Assembly (NCBI RefSeq): GCF_014192215.1
Contig: NZ_JACHXP010000014.1
Coordinates: 1-64,000, forward strand
Origin: Halomonas cerina
GTDB taxonomy: Bacteria; Pseudomonadota; Gammaproteobacteria; Pseudomonadales; Halomonadaceae
Direction of reading: 5' to 3'
Length of the DNA: 64,000 bases
In this document: positions 41,755 through 50,301 of the stretch, piece after piece
Layout of the letters: the number at the start of each line of letters is the position of its first letter
How positions within the stretch are numbered: the first letter of the stretch is position 1
Program-made: the position numbers and the translations under genes
The notes under the pieces: generated by a model
The model's database searches: none
Told to the model about the DNA's origin: nothing
The model's input: the letters and a program-made list of their open reading frames with translations, nothing else

Positions 41755-42140
41755 GCGGAGACCTCGAGGGGGCGGATGACGAAGGAGAAGGTGCAATCCT
41801 CCCTGAACTCCTCGGCCAGCTCCGCGATGCGCTCGTTGCGGGGATCGTAGTGCCAGACGACGCCGACCTTGCGGTCTTCCCGATGGGCATCCTCGAGCAG
41901 GTCGAAGATGTCCATCATCGCCTTCACCGAGCTGGTATTGAGATAGACGAGCTCCAGCGAGAGCTCCAGGGGCCGGGACTCGCGTTCCAGGAAGGCCTCG
42001 ACCCAGTCGATGACCCGGCTGAACAGCTCATAGGAATTCTCCGGGTAGGAATCGCCTTGCAGGCTGAGGCGGCCTGCCTGCCAATCGCTCTGAATGGCGG
42101 GAGTCGAGGCGCTGCCGGGAAGGTTCAGATCTTGGCGCAT
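41751..42140 (-). CDS. siaC: SiaC-type anti-sigma-antagonist-like switch protein
   Basis: The 129-residue DUF1987 protein has the motif LVYLNTSSVKAMMDIFDLLE. Thr69 there corresponds to the phosphorylated Thr68 of Pseudomonas SiaC. In that system unphosphorylated SiaC binds and activates the diguanylate cyclase SiaD; the kinase SiaB and the phosphatase SiaA set its state. It lies 14 bases after siaB and overlaps siaD. Confidence 0.88.
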   Translation of the reverse strand: MRQDLNLPGSASTPAIQSDWQAGRLSLQGDSYPENSYELFSRVIDWVEAFLERESRPLELSLELVYLNTSSVKAMMDIFDLLEDAHREDRKVGVVWHYDPRNERIAELAEEFREDCTFSFVIRPLEVSA

Positions 42141-42154
42141 GGGAGGATGACCGT

Positions 42155-42688
42155 TCAGATGGTGGCTGTCAGGCTAAAAAAACTTTGGCCAGAAGACAAC
42201 GGCTGCAGTGAGGTCTGCAGCGGTCGGGATGACTTGCGGGCCATGTCGATCAGGCCTAGGCCAGCGCCGCTGGGAGCGGCCTCGTCCCGCGGCCGGCGCA
42301 GCTGCTGTTTGTAAGCTTTCTTGAGTTCGATGGCGTCGAGTCCCGCCAGGCCCGCCACGGCCTCGACCAGGTGTCGGCCGTCGGCGTCCTCCACCAGGTT
42401 GCCCGCCGAGACCAGGTAGTGTCCGGCTTCGTCCCGGGCCACGGCAATGGTGGCGGTAGCCTGCTCCTCGTCATAGCCTTGCTGGTTGGCGTAATGGCGG
42501 ATGTTCTGGGTCATCTCGATGTAGACGGCGAAGACGTCCATCGACGCCGAGAGGGCGGCCGACTGGCGGTTCAGGTAGTTGCGCAGGGCATGACCGATCT
42601 CCTCGATCAGGCTGCGCGAGATCGGGCCGTTGAAGCACAGCATGATGCGCTGTTGCAGGTAGGTGTCGCGCAGGGTCAACAGGTCCAT
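42155..42688 (-). CDS. siaB: SiaB family protein kinase
   Basis: The 177-residue protein (DUF6272-type) has a GHKL-like small fold. It starts MDLLTLRDTYLQQRIMLCF; the segment MTQNIRHYANQQGY resembles the N box and GAGLGLIDMARKS is the glycine-rich nucleotide motif. By analogy with Pseudomonas SiaB it phosphorylates SiaC. Its start at 42688 lies inside the 3' end of siaA (13-base overlap). Confidence 0.85.
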   Translation of the reverse strand: MDLLTLRDTYLQQRIMLCFNGPISRSLIEEIGHALRNYLNRQSAALSASMDVFAVYIEMTQNIRHYANQQGYDEEQATATIAVARDEAGHYLVSAGNLVEDADGRHLVEAVAGLAGLDAIELKKAYKQQLRRPRDEAAPSGAGLGLIDMARKSSRPLQTSLQPLSSGQSFFSLTATI

Positions 42689-44745
42689 GGCGTCTCCGGG
42701 CCAGAGGGTTGAAAGGTGACGAGGCGCTGGCCTCCCTCCTCGGGGGCCACGTCGAAGCGGAAGCACAGCAGGGTGATGTCATCTCGCTGGGCATGCTCAC
42801 CGCGGTAGGCATCCAGCTCGGCCGCGTAGGCAGCGATCTGGGTGGCCAGCGGTGCCGTCGCGTGGCGGCGCAGCATGGCCTTGAAGCGGGTATGGCCGTA
42901 GCCGAAACCGTGCTCTCCACCGGCCTGGTCGAGGAAACCGTCGGAGCACAGCGTGTAAGTCCAGTCCCGATGCAGGGGCATGACCCGGTTCTCGTAGGTC
43001 ATGGCGCGCTTCTGTCCCAGGGCACGCTTACCGCCGGGGTGTACCTCCATCCGCTCGCCGTCGCTGGCATAGAGGGGCATCTTGGCGCCGGCGAAGGTCA
43101 GGCGGCCGGCACCGTGCTCGATCCATACCAGCCCCACATCCATGTTCGTGGCGATGGAGGCGGGCAGCGACTCCTTGTGCAAGGTGGCTCGATTCTGGCG
43201 GTCGGTTTCGTTGAGGATGGCGGCCGGGTCGTGGGCGCCGACCTTGAGGATGGCATTGTCGATGATCGCCCGGGCCAGCATGGTCATCAGTGAGCCTGGG
43301 ACTCCGTGCCCGGCGCAGTCGATGACGCCCATCAGGTAGCCCCGCTCGGTGGCGCGGAAGACATAGAAGTCGCCGCCCACCTGGTCCCGGGGGCGCCATA
43401 GCACGGCATGGTGGTCGGCCAGGTGGGTGGCCAGTTGACGGCTCGGCAGGATGGCACGCTGGATGATGCTGGCATACTCCAGGGAGGCGTCGATCTGTCG
43501 CCGGGCGGCGGTCATCTCGGCGTTGGTCGCTTCCAGGTCCCGGGTGCGCTGGCGCACCCTCTCCTCCAGTTCCTGGGTATGGTGCTCGACCCGCCGGGCC
43601 ATGTGCGCGAAGGCCCGGGACAGCTCGCCGATCTCGTCACCCCGCTCGGTGGGCAGGCGGCTGGTGTAGTCGCCGTCGGCGATGGCTCGGGCCGAGTGCT
43701 GCAGCCGGCGCAGGGGGGCCAGGATCAGGCGATCGGTGCCATAGGCGAAGCCGGCCATCAGGATGGTCAGGATCAGGGCCAGGGTGGCCACCAGCGGCCA
43801 GAACCAGCGACTCTCGAGGACGGGGGCGCTCTTCAGGTCCAAGGCCGAGACCAGCAGCCACTGGAGCTCGGGGATGTAGCCGACGGTGAGCAGTCGCGGT
43901 TCGCCCTCGAGGCTGACTTCCAGGGTATGCAACTCGCCGGGATGCCGGCGGGCCTCGAGCATGGCGGCTTCCAGTCGCGTCTGCTGGTCGGCGTTGCCCA
44001 GCAAGGCCTGCAGGCGGCGGGTGTCGCCGTCCAGGCCTGCCTGGGCACCGGAGCTCAGGGCGAGACGTCGGCGATCGGGATGGGCCTGGATGGCGCCTCG
44101 GGCGTCGACGATCATCGGTGTCAGGCCGGGAGCGGTGTTGCGCAGGAAGTCATCGAGGAAGCGACTCAGGTCGAGCCCACCGCCGGCCAGACCCAGCGGT
44201 CGGCCGGCCTCCATGACCTTGACGTTGAACCACACCCTGGCCTGGTCGAGCTTGGCATCGACATTGACGTTGATGTTGTAAGAGGAAGTGCTGTCCATGG
44301 TCGCGAAGTACCAGGTGTCCTCCGGGTCCTCCGGCGACAGTCGGTAGCGGGGGCGACGGCTATGGGATGAATCAGCGTCATTGTAGTAGTAGTCGCCGCT
44401 GGTATGGTCGATGGCGAAGTAGGCATTGCCGCTGAACTGGTGGCGGAAGCCCTCGGCCTCCCGGAAGAAACGGTCGCGCTTGTCGGGATCGTCCGGTGAT
44501 GCCAGCCACTCGCGGGTCACCACCGAACCGGCGAAGCGCCGCGACAGGGCGAGTTCCCGCGACACCGGCGCGAGGATCCGCTGCATGTGCAGCAGGGTGT
44601 ACTGCCCGGCATAGCGGGTGGCGAAGTGGCGCCGCACGTCATCCATGGCCTGCCAGCCGATCAACAAGGCCGGAATCAAGGCAAGCAGGCAGGCCATCAA
44701 CAGGGTCAGGGTCGACTGGCCGCGCAGTCCCCAGCGGTTGGCCAT
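42676..44745 (-). CDS. siaA: SiaA-type membrane PP2C/SpoIIE phosphatase with dCache-HAMP
   Basis: The 689-residue protein has an N-terminal membrane helix (about 12-32), a periplasmic double-Cache sensor region (about 35-310), a second helix (about 316-336), a HAMP linker (about 340-390), a coiled coil and a SpoIIE/PP2C phosphatase domain (about 450-675). Metal-binding Asp residues lie in DQVGGDFY, GVIDCAGHGVPG and the late CSDGFLDQ and QRDDITLLC motifs. It should dephosphorylate SiaC upon an extracellular signal and so raise c-di-GMP. It is the first gene of the siaABCD operon. Confidence 0.9.
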   Translation of the reverse strand: MANRWGLRGQSTLTLLMACLLALIPALLIGWQAMDDVRRHFATRYAGQYTLLHMQRILAPVSRELALSRRFAGSVVTREWLASPDDPDKRDRFFREAEGFRHQFSGNAYFAIDHTSGDYYYNDADSSHSRRPRYRLSPEDPEDTWYFATMDSTSSYNINVNVDAKLDQARVWFNVKVMEAGRPLGLAGGGLDLSRFLDDFLRNTAPGLTPMIVDARGAIQAHPDRRRLALSSGAQAGLDGDTRRLQALLGNADQQTRLEAAMLEARRHPGELHTLEVSLEGEPRLLTVGYIPELQWLLVSALDLKSAPVLESRWFWPLVATLALILTILMAGFAYGTDRLILAPLRRLQHSARAIADGDYTSRLPTERGDEIGELSRAFAHMARRVEHHTQELEERVRQRTRDLEATNAEMTAARRQIDASLEYASIIQRAILPSRQLATHLADHHAVLWRPRDQVGGDFYVFRATERGYLMGVIDCAGHGVPGSLMTMLARAIIDNAILKVGAHDPAAILNETDRQNRATLHKESLPASIATNMDVGLVWIEHGAGRLTFAGAKMPLYASDGERMEVHPGGKRALGQKRAMTYENRVMPLHRDWTYTLCSDGFLDQAGGEHGFGYGHTRFKAMLRRHATAPLATQIAAYAAELDAYRGEHAQRDDITLLCFRFDVAPEEGGQRLVTFQPSGPETPWTC

Positions 44746-44875
44746 GGGCAGGTTCCCTTGCGTGGGTCCGGCGTCGACACGCGTGGCGTGTCATGGCCGA
44801 GCTCCTTCGGTACTAGATAATTACTACCATGCCACAGCCGACGGGAAACTACGATCCACGGCCCAGGCGGTGCAG

Positions 44876-44993
44876 GGCTATCGCAGATAGCGGTATCGCT
44901 CGGGGCTGATCCGTCGACAGGTCTGCGAGGGGGCGCTGTGAACCCCTCTACGACCTGTCCTCGGCGCCCCCGTCAGATCCAACTGCGATAGCC
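44876..44993. repeat. Structured element with nested and interleaved inverted repeats
   Basis: Outer arms GGCTATCGCAG (44876-44886) and CTGCGATAGCC (44983-44993) are perfectly complementary over 11 bases. Inside, GACAGGTC (44916-44923) pairs with GACCTGTC (44952-44959), and GGGGGCGC (44929-44936) pairs with GCGCCCCC (44964-44971). These two inner pairs are interleaved, so both together would make a pseudoknot. The segment GGGGGCGCTGTGAACCC looks like dispersed repeats I have seen in Halomonas genomes, but no copy number can be checked here. Confidence 0.5.
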
Positions 44994-45095
44994 TTGCCAG
45001 GCGGTGCTGGGGCCAGCACGCGGTCGAGGCAGCCAACGGGCTCACCGCCAGCCTGAAGACCTGTAGGCGACAGTGGGGCGACAACCGCAACGCAA

Positions 45096-45119
45096 GACGG
45101 CGACCCTCGGGGCGCCGTC
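45096..45119 (-). terminator. Likely terminator of rnb
   Basis: GACGGCG and CGCCGTC form a seven-pair stem extended by inner CCC/GGG pairs, 24 bases past the rnb stop on the minus strand. T-content after the stem is modest (TTGCGTTG). Confidence 0.55.
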
Positions 45120-45142
45120 CTGTCGCAGGGTCACGACTGGGG

Positions 45143-47083
45143 TCAGTCCGCCGGGCGCCCGACCAGCGAGCGTGTCTCCTCACGGGCCTCGGTCAGCGCC
45201 ACGCGGATGATATCCCCGAGCTTGAAGCGCTCCTCGCCCTCGATCTGGATGCGCCCTTCCTTGTCGTCGATGGCCACCTTGTCACGGTCACTGTGCATCA
45301 GCGGTGCCGGGATGAAGGCGGTAGCGCCGTTGGCGGTCAAACGTACGCGCATGCCCCCCCGATTGATGGCGATGATCTCGGCCTCGAAGGTCTCCTGGGC
45401 CTCGGCGGCCGGGCCCAGATAACGCACGTAGAGCCAATCCTTGACGTCGCGCTCGGCCATGCGGTTCAGGCGGCGGCGTTCGGTGAGCTGTTCGGTAAGC
45501 GCCTGGCTCGCCTCGGCCGGTGCCTGCTCGCCCCTGAGCACCCGCTTGATCAGCCGGTGGTTGACCATGTCCCCGTACTTGCGGATCGGCGAGGTCCAGG
45601 TGGCGTAGGCGGTCAGGCCCAGGCCGAAGTGGGGGCCGGGCTGGGCCGACATGCTGGTAAAGCCCTGGAAGCGGCGCAGGCGGGCGTCGAGCCAGGCGTC
45701 GTCGCGGCCCTCCAGGTGGCGCTTGAGTTCCCGGTAGCGAGGCAGCTCGGTGAGCTGTTCGCGCTCCACCTCGATCTGCTGGTCGGCAAGGAACGCCTGG
45801 GCGGCCTCGGCCTTCTCCGGCTCGAAGGCGCGGTGCACGTTGAAGATCCCGTGGCCGACATGCTCGGCGAGCAGATGGGCGCAGCAGGCGTTGGCCGCGA
45901 TCATCGACTCCTCGATCATGCGGTTGGCGATGCGCCGTGCCTCCGTGCGGATATCCAGCACATTGCCGGCCTCGTCGAGGTCGAAGATATAATCCGGGCG
46001 GTCTTTGAACACCAGGGCATGCTCGGCGCGCCAGGCGCTGCGTGCCTCGGTCAGGTCGCGCAGGGCCTTGAGCTGCTCGCCGATCGCCTCGTCCGGTGCC
46101 CAGTCGCCCTGGCCCTCGAGCCAGTCGGAGACGCGATCATAGGCCAGCTTGGCGTGGGAGCGGGCGGTGGCGGCGAAGAAGCGGTAATCGCCGAGGCGGC
46201 CGTCGGCTTCGATCTCCAGGGTGCAGGCCAGCACCGGTCGGTCCCGGCCCTCCCACAATGAGCAGAGATCATCGGCCAGCTGCTCGGGGAGCATGGTGAC
46301 GTTCTGACCCGGCAGGTAGACGGTGAAGGCACGGGTGCGAGCCTCCAGGTCGGCGGCGTGGCCTTCTTCCACGTAGGCGGTGGGATCGGCGATGGCCACG
46401 GTCAGCGACCAGCCGCCGTCGTCGCGGGGCACGATGCGCAGGGCATCGTCCATGTCGCGGGTCTTCTCGCTGTCGATGGTGAAGAAGGGCTCGGCGGTGA
46501 GGTCCTCACGCGTGAGCCCCTCGTCGCGCAGCGGCCAGTCATTGCCGGCCTCCGGGCACTCCTGCTCCAGGGCGTGGCGGGCCAGGGTGACGCGCCAGGG
46601 CACGGCGGGATCGTCGGCCTTGGCCACCAGCTCGTCGATCTGGGTGAAGAAGCCGCGGTCGTCGGGCTTGAGGGGATGGCGCACCAGGCGGGCCACCACC
46701 CAGTCGGTGTCACCGATGCTCGCTTCGTCGAGGCTGCGCTTGATGCGCGCCTTGAGCACGTTGTTCACCGACGGGTGGTCAGGGATTACCGCCAGGCGCC
46801 CATCGCGCTTCTGCACCCGGGCGATGAAGCGTGCCATGCCGGTCTCGAGAAGGGTATCGGGCTCTACGGACGTCTTCTCGCCCTCCTCGTGGAGGATGGC
46901 CTCGACACGGTCGCCATGCAGCACCTGCTTCATGGCGGGAGGCGGCACAAAGTACGACTCGCCGTCGTCGGTCTCGAGGAAGCCGAAGCCGCGGTCGGTG
47001 GCCTTGATCACCCCCTCGACGCGGGGTGTGGTCTCGCGGATCTGTTGCTTGAGCTGGGCAAGCACCGAGTTGTTCTGCAGCAT
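45143..47083 (-). CDS. rnb: Exoribonuclease II
   Basis: The 646-residue 3'-5' exoribonuclease closely follows E. coli RNase II. The N-terminal cold-shock region has GVIKATDRGFGFLE, and the RNB catalytic core has the metal-binding Asp cluster in FTIDSEKTRDMDDALRI. PGPHFGLGLTAYATWTSPIRKYGDMVNHRL and ERRRLNRMAERD (the first not quoted in full elsewhere) mark the active-site region, and an S1 domain ends the protein. It degrades unstructured mRNA. ATG at 47083 is preferred over a GTG two codons upstream. Length (644 in E. coli) separates it from the larger RNase R. Confidence 0.93.
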   Translation of the reverse strand: MLQNNSVLAQLKQQIRETTPRVEGVIKATDRGFGFLETDDGESYFVPPPAMKQVLHGDRVEAILHEEGEKTSVEPDTLLETGMARFIARVQKRDGRLAVIPDHPSVNNVLKARIKRSLDEASIGDTDWVVARLVRHPLKPDDRGFFTQIDELVAKADDPAVPWRVTLARHALEQECPEAGNDWPLRDEGLTREDLTAEPFFTIDSEKTRDMDDALRIVPRDDGGWSLTVAIADPTAYVEEGHAADLEARTRAFTVYLPGQNVTMLPEQLADDLCSLWEGRDRPVLACTLEIEADGRLGDYRFFAATARSHAKLAYDRVSDWLEGQGDWAPDEAIGEQLKALRDLTEARSAWRAEHALVFKDRPDYIFDLDEAGNVLDIRTEARRIANRMIEESMIAANACCAHLLAEHVGHGIFNVHRAFEPEKAEAAQAFLADQQIEVEREQLTELPRYRELKRHLEGRDDAWLDARLRRFQGFTSMSAQPGPHFGLGLTAYATWTSPIRKYGDMVNHRLIKRVLRGEQAPAEASQALTEQLTERRRLNRMAERDVKDWLYVRYLGPAAEAQETFEAEIIAINRGGMRVRLTANGATAFIPAPLMHSDRDKVAIDDKEGRIQIEGEERFKLGDIIRVALTEAREETRSLVGRPAD

Positions 47084-47255
47084 GGTCACGATCGGTTGGC
47101 GGGGGTAAGGGAGCCACTATACGGATTCCGTCCGCCCGCGCCAATCGTGGCAATGCCGGCAAGCCGTCTCCGGATAGCGCTAGGTGGAAAGTGACCCCAG
47201 CCGTGTCGCGATAGGCCGTCACGGAGGGCCGGAACACCCGATCGAGGGATCGCCC

Positions 47256-47696
47256 CTAGTGGACGGTGATCACGCTGCAGGGGGCGGCGTGGCTGATCTT
47301 GTGGGAGACGCTGCCCACCACCAGCCCCTTGAGGTCGCCGAGCCCGCGACTGCCCATGACGATGGCATCGACCCCGCGCTGCTTGGCCTCCTCGAGAATA
47401 CGCTGGGCGGGACTGCCCTGACCGATCACCGTCTCGACATTCTCGATGCCGAGGGTCCGGGCTTCTTCCGCGGCCTTGTCGAGCAGCTCCCGGCCGATCT
47501 TTTCGCGCTTCTCGAGGGTGGCCTCCATGGGCACCGCGCCGAGTCCCCACACCAGCAGGGGCTCGTGTTCCAGGGCCTCGGGAATGTGCAGCAAGACGAG
47601 TCGGCTGTCTTCCTGGCGGGCCAGCCTGCAGGCCACACTGAGCGCCAGGCGCGAGTGTTCCGAACCGTCGATGGGTACGAGAATGGACTGGAACAT
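47256..47696 (-). CDS. Universal stress protein (UspA family)
   Basis: The 146-residue protein has the Usp fold with N-terminal ILVPIDGSEHSRLAL and the ATP-binding G-x2-G-x9-G-S pattern in GSRGLGDLKGLVVGSVS. The ATP-binding motif suggests the nucleotide-binding subclass. AAGGAGA lies before the ATG. It is a single gene between ycjF and rnb, all minus strand; stress induction is expected from the family, not from any site seen. Confidence 0.92.
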   Translation of the reverse strand: MFQSILVPIDGSEHSRLALSVACRLARQEDSRLVLLHIPEALEHEPLLVWGLGAVPMEATLEKREKIGRELLDKAAEEARTLGIENVETVIGQGSPAQRILEEAKQRGVDAIVMGSRGLGDLKGLVVGSVSHKISHAAPCSVITVH

Positions 47697-47771
47697 GGGG
47701 GATCTCCTTGCCGGGCCAAGGTGAGAGTATTTCCAGCCTAGTCGCTGGCTCGGCCCATGTCATGACATGGA

Positions 47772-48815
47772 TCAAGCCTCCGGCGACTCGTCGCGCTCGA
47801 GCCGGCGCAGCTGCTGCCAGAGCTCGCGGCGGATGTCGGCCACCCGGGGCTGTTCATCGGCCGCGAAGGCCAGCGGGCGCGTCAGGCGCTGGGCACGCAG
47901 GCCCAGCCGGGCGCCCAGCAGCCCGATGCCGAGCCCCTGGCCGGCCCGGGCGGATAGCTTGCCGGCCAGGTTGAGCGAAAGCAGCTCCATGCCGGCCTGG
48001 GCGGCCATCTCGCTGGCCCCGGCGAAGGCCATGTCGCGCAGCACCTGGCGCAGTAGCCGCAGGCGTGCTGCATAGCCGAGCTCCAGACCATAGAGGCGGC
48101 ACAGTCGGTCGATCAGCGCCAGGTGGCGCCAGGCGACCAGGCCCATGTCGACCAGCGTCAAGGGGCTCACCGCGACCATCACCGCCGTCTCGCCGCACAT
48201 GCGGGAGATCAGCCGGCGGGCCTCCCGGTCACGCGGGGCCAGCAGATGATGGGCGAGCAGTGTCTGCAGGTCGTGGCCGTCGTGATGGGGCTGGCGGGCC
48301 GCCTGGAAGGCGACCCAGTGAGGATGGTCATCGTCCAGGTCGAGCTGGCGCTTGAGGCGCTCGGCGAGGCTTAGGGCCTGCTTGGGTCGGCGCTCGGGCA
48401 GTCGGGACAGCGCCTGGCGCAGGTGCTCGTGACGTCGAAGACGACGCAAGCGCCATAGCTCCCGCAGCAGAGCCGTGATGCCGGCGCCGATGGCGCCGAG
48501 CCCCAGCAGTTGCCAGCCCAGGGCCAGCCAGTCGTTGCCGGCCAGGGCCGAGGGCAGGGTGAGGACCAGCTCGGCCGCGCCCAGGCCCAGGGCGCCAAGC
48601 AGCAGGGCCAGCAGGCCACGGTGGCGGCGCCGTGGCGGGGCGAGGCCGGCGGAGAGCGCCTGGTCGGCCGGTGTCTCCGGCGCGGGCGAAGGGGCGAGGG
48701 CGCGGCTCGGCAGGTCGGGCGCGAAATGGCGTCGCGGATCGGGGTCAGCCGGCGACGGGGGCGGCTCGTCCAGGTCGAAGCGCCGGCTCGGTCGGGGATC
48801 GCGGGTCGGGGTCAT
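47772..48815 (-). CDS. ycjF: YcjF-type membrane protein (TIGR01620/DUF697)
   Basis: The 347-residue protein has a disordered Pro/Arg/Asp-rich N-terminus (about 1-65), two adjacent membrane helices (about 68-90 and 98-118), a basic Arg-rich region and a C-terminal DUF697-like domain (METAVMVAVSP-like segment near 210 and MAAQAGMELLSLNLAGKLSARAG-type helices near 275). It is the usual partner of YcjX; its ATG overlaps the ycjX stop (ATGA). The pair is heat-/envelope-stress-induced in enterics; function is otherwise unclear. Confidence 0.87.
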   Translation of the reverse strand: MTPTRDPRPSRRFDLDEPPPSPADPDPRRHFAPDLPSRALAPSPAPETPADQALSAGLAPPRRRHRGLLALLLGALGLGAAELVLTLPSALAGNDWLALGWQLLGLGAIGAGITALLRELWRLRRLRRHEHLRQALSRLPERRPKQALSLAERLKRQLDLDDDHPHWVAFQAARQPHHDGHDLQTLLAHHLLAPRDREARRLISRMCGETAVMVAVSPLTLVDMGLVAWRHLALIDRLCRLYGLELGYAARLRLLRQVLRDMAFAGASEMAAQAGMELLSLNLAGKLSARAGQGLGIGLLGARLGLRAQRLTRPLAFAADEQPRVADIRRELWQQLRRLERDESPEA

Positions 48816-50203
48816 GTCAGCTTGTCTCCGATCAGCCAGTCCAGGGCGCTGTCCAGGCGGATATGCGGCAGCGCTCCGCCCTCCCTTGGCAGGGGACGAA
48901 AGGCGGTGAAGGTGAAGCCTTGGCGTGCCCAGAAGGCGGCATCGGGCAGGCGGTTGGGCACCTCGCCGGGGAACATCAGCACCTCCTCGCCCGCCAGGGT
49001 GGTGCCGCGCAGGGCCGGCAAGGTCTCGCCGCGCTGCTCGACTTCCCGTGCCTCGGTGGCGCGGATCGAGGCCAGCGACAGGGCGCGCACCGGCACGTCG
49101 GCGAAACGCAGGTCCTTGAGCGGCTCGGCCAGCAGGGCTTCGAGCAGGCCGACCAGCCGAGCGTGCTGTTCCGGTGTCACATGGTCGGCCTTGGTGGCGG
49201 CGATGGCCAGGCGGTCGATACGCGGCGCGAAGAGGCGCGAGAGCAGGCTGCGCCGGCCGTAGTCGAAGCTCTGCATCAGGTTGGCCAGGGCCCGGGACAG
49301 GTCCTCGAAGCGCTCGGGACCCGCGTTCAGTGCCCCCAGCACGTCCACCAGCACGATCTGGCGATCGAAGCGCCGGAAGTGCTCACGGTAGAAAGGCTTC
49401 ACGATGTGCTGCAGGTAATGGTCGAAGCGCCGGGCCAGGGTGGCGTAGAGGCTCTGTGCCGGCAGCGCTGCCAGGGTGTCACGGTCGGCCTCGGCGATGC
49501 CGGGCAAGGGAAAGAATTGCAGGACCGGGGCACCGGCGAGCTCGCCGGGGAGCAGGAAGCGGCCGGGCTGCAGGTCCGAAAAGCCGGCTTCCCGGGCCGC
49601 TCGCAGACCCGCGGCATAGTGCTCGGCGATCTCCGCGAGCCGTGCCTCGTCGACCTCGCTGGCCGGGTCCAGGGTCGAGACGGCGTCGTGCCAGACGGCG
49701 AAGAGGCCGGCACGCTCGCAGCCGATGGTCGGCTGTTGGGCCTGACTCCAGCTCAGGTAGTCGTGGCCCAGCAGCGGCAGGTCGAGCAGCCATTCTCCGG
49801 GGTAGTCGAACAGATCCAGCGTCAGCTCACGGGTCTCACCGCCCAGCAGGCGGCGTCGGCTCGGCCGGTAGCGGATCACCAGGCGCAGTTCGCTGATACC
49901 GCGGGTAGGCTCGGGCCAGCGGGGCGGGGTCGCGTCCAAGGCGCTCATCGCCTGGTCGTAGGGAAAGCGCGGCACGCCGAGATCCTGCTGGGCGACCCGG
50001 CGCGCGCCAAGCAGTCGCCCCTCCCGGGCGGCAGGCAGCAAGTCCAGGCGGGCCTCGAGGCCGGCGTGGCGGAGCTGGTTGACCAGCGACGTAAGAAAGG
50101 CGGTCTTGCCCGAGCGCGACAGGCCGGTCACCGCCAGCCGTAGCTGGCGGTCCCGGCCGCGTTCCAGCAGGTCGTGCAGTTCCCGGGTCAGGGGATGGCG
50201 CAT
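48812..50203 (-). CDS. ycjX: YcjX family P-loop GTPase-like protein
   Basis: The 463-residue P-loop protein has Walker A GLSRSGKTAFLTSLVNQL (26-43) and the family segments LDLFDYPGEWLLDLPLL (Walker-B-like), FYREHFRRFDRQIVLVDVL and AATKADHV (NKxD-like specificity motif, about 325-332). It belongs to the YcjX/DUF463 stress proteins. The IscB element ends only about 20-40 bases before its ATG, so the ancestral promoter or a longer operon with the transporter gene may have been displaced by the insertion. That last point is inference. Confidence 0.9.
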   Translation of the reverse strand: MRHPLTRELHDLLERGRDRQLRLAVTGLSRSGKTAFLTSLVNQLRHAGLEARLDLLPAAREGRLLGARRVAQQDLGVPRFPYDQAMSALDATPPRWPEPTRGISELRLVIRYRPSRRRLLGGETRELTLDLFDYPGEWLLDLPLLGHDYLSWSQAQQPTIGCERAGLFAVWHDAVSTLDPASEVDEARLAEIAEHYAAGLRAAREAGFSDLQPGRFLLPGELAGAPVLQFFPLPGIAEADRDTLAALPAQSLYATLARRFDHYLQHIVKPFYREHFRRFDRQIVLVDVLGALNAGPERFEDLSRALANLMQSFDYGRRSLLSRLFAPRIDRLAIAATKADHVTPEQHARLVGLLEALLAEPLKDLRFADVPVRALSLASIRATEAREVEQRGETLPALRGTTLAGEEVLMFPGEVPNRLPDAAFWARQGFTFTAFRPLPREGGALPHIRLDSALDWLIGDKLT

Positions 50204-50247
50204 GGCATGGCGTCCGTGTCGGCGATCATCAGATTTTTCGCGGGATA

Positions 50248-50296
50248 CCCGGTACTTCTAGTGCCGGGAGGGATAGCGTGTCGCCCGAAGGGCGAC
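50248..50296 (-). repeat. Right-end hairpins of the IscB element
   Basis: Two stems lie just beyond the iscB stop: 50248-50268 (CCCGGTACT / AGTGCCGGG, nine pairs with one wobble, loop TCT) and 50280-50296 (GTCGCCC / GGGCGAC, loop GAA). Subterminal imperfect hairpins at this place are typical of IS200/IS605 right ends, where they are recognised by TnpA. They could also help to end the iscB transcript. Confidence 0.65.
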
Positions 50297-50301
50297 CTGG
50301 A

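Larger units (their letters stand above)
44746..45142. other. Intergenic region between siaA and rnb
   Basis: About 400 bases separate siaA from rnb, both read on the minus strand. It holds the siaA upstream region (an AT-rich patch near 44815-44830 may contain its promoter), the structured element 44876-44993, a GTGCTGG/CCAGCAC hairpin at 45004-45019 and an rnb terminator hairpin. No gene is seen. Confidence 0.6.

Noticed and set aside
44790-44840. Sigma54-like promoter before siaA
   Set aside because: TGGCATG is present on the minus strand, but there is no TTGCW at the right distance, so the -24/-12 pattern is incomplete.
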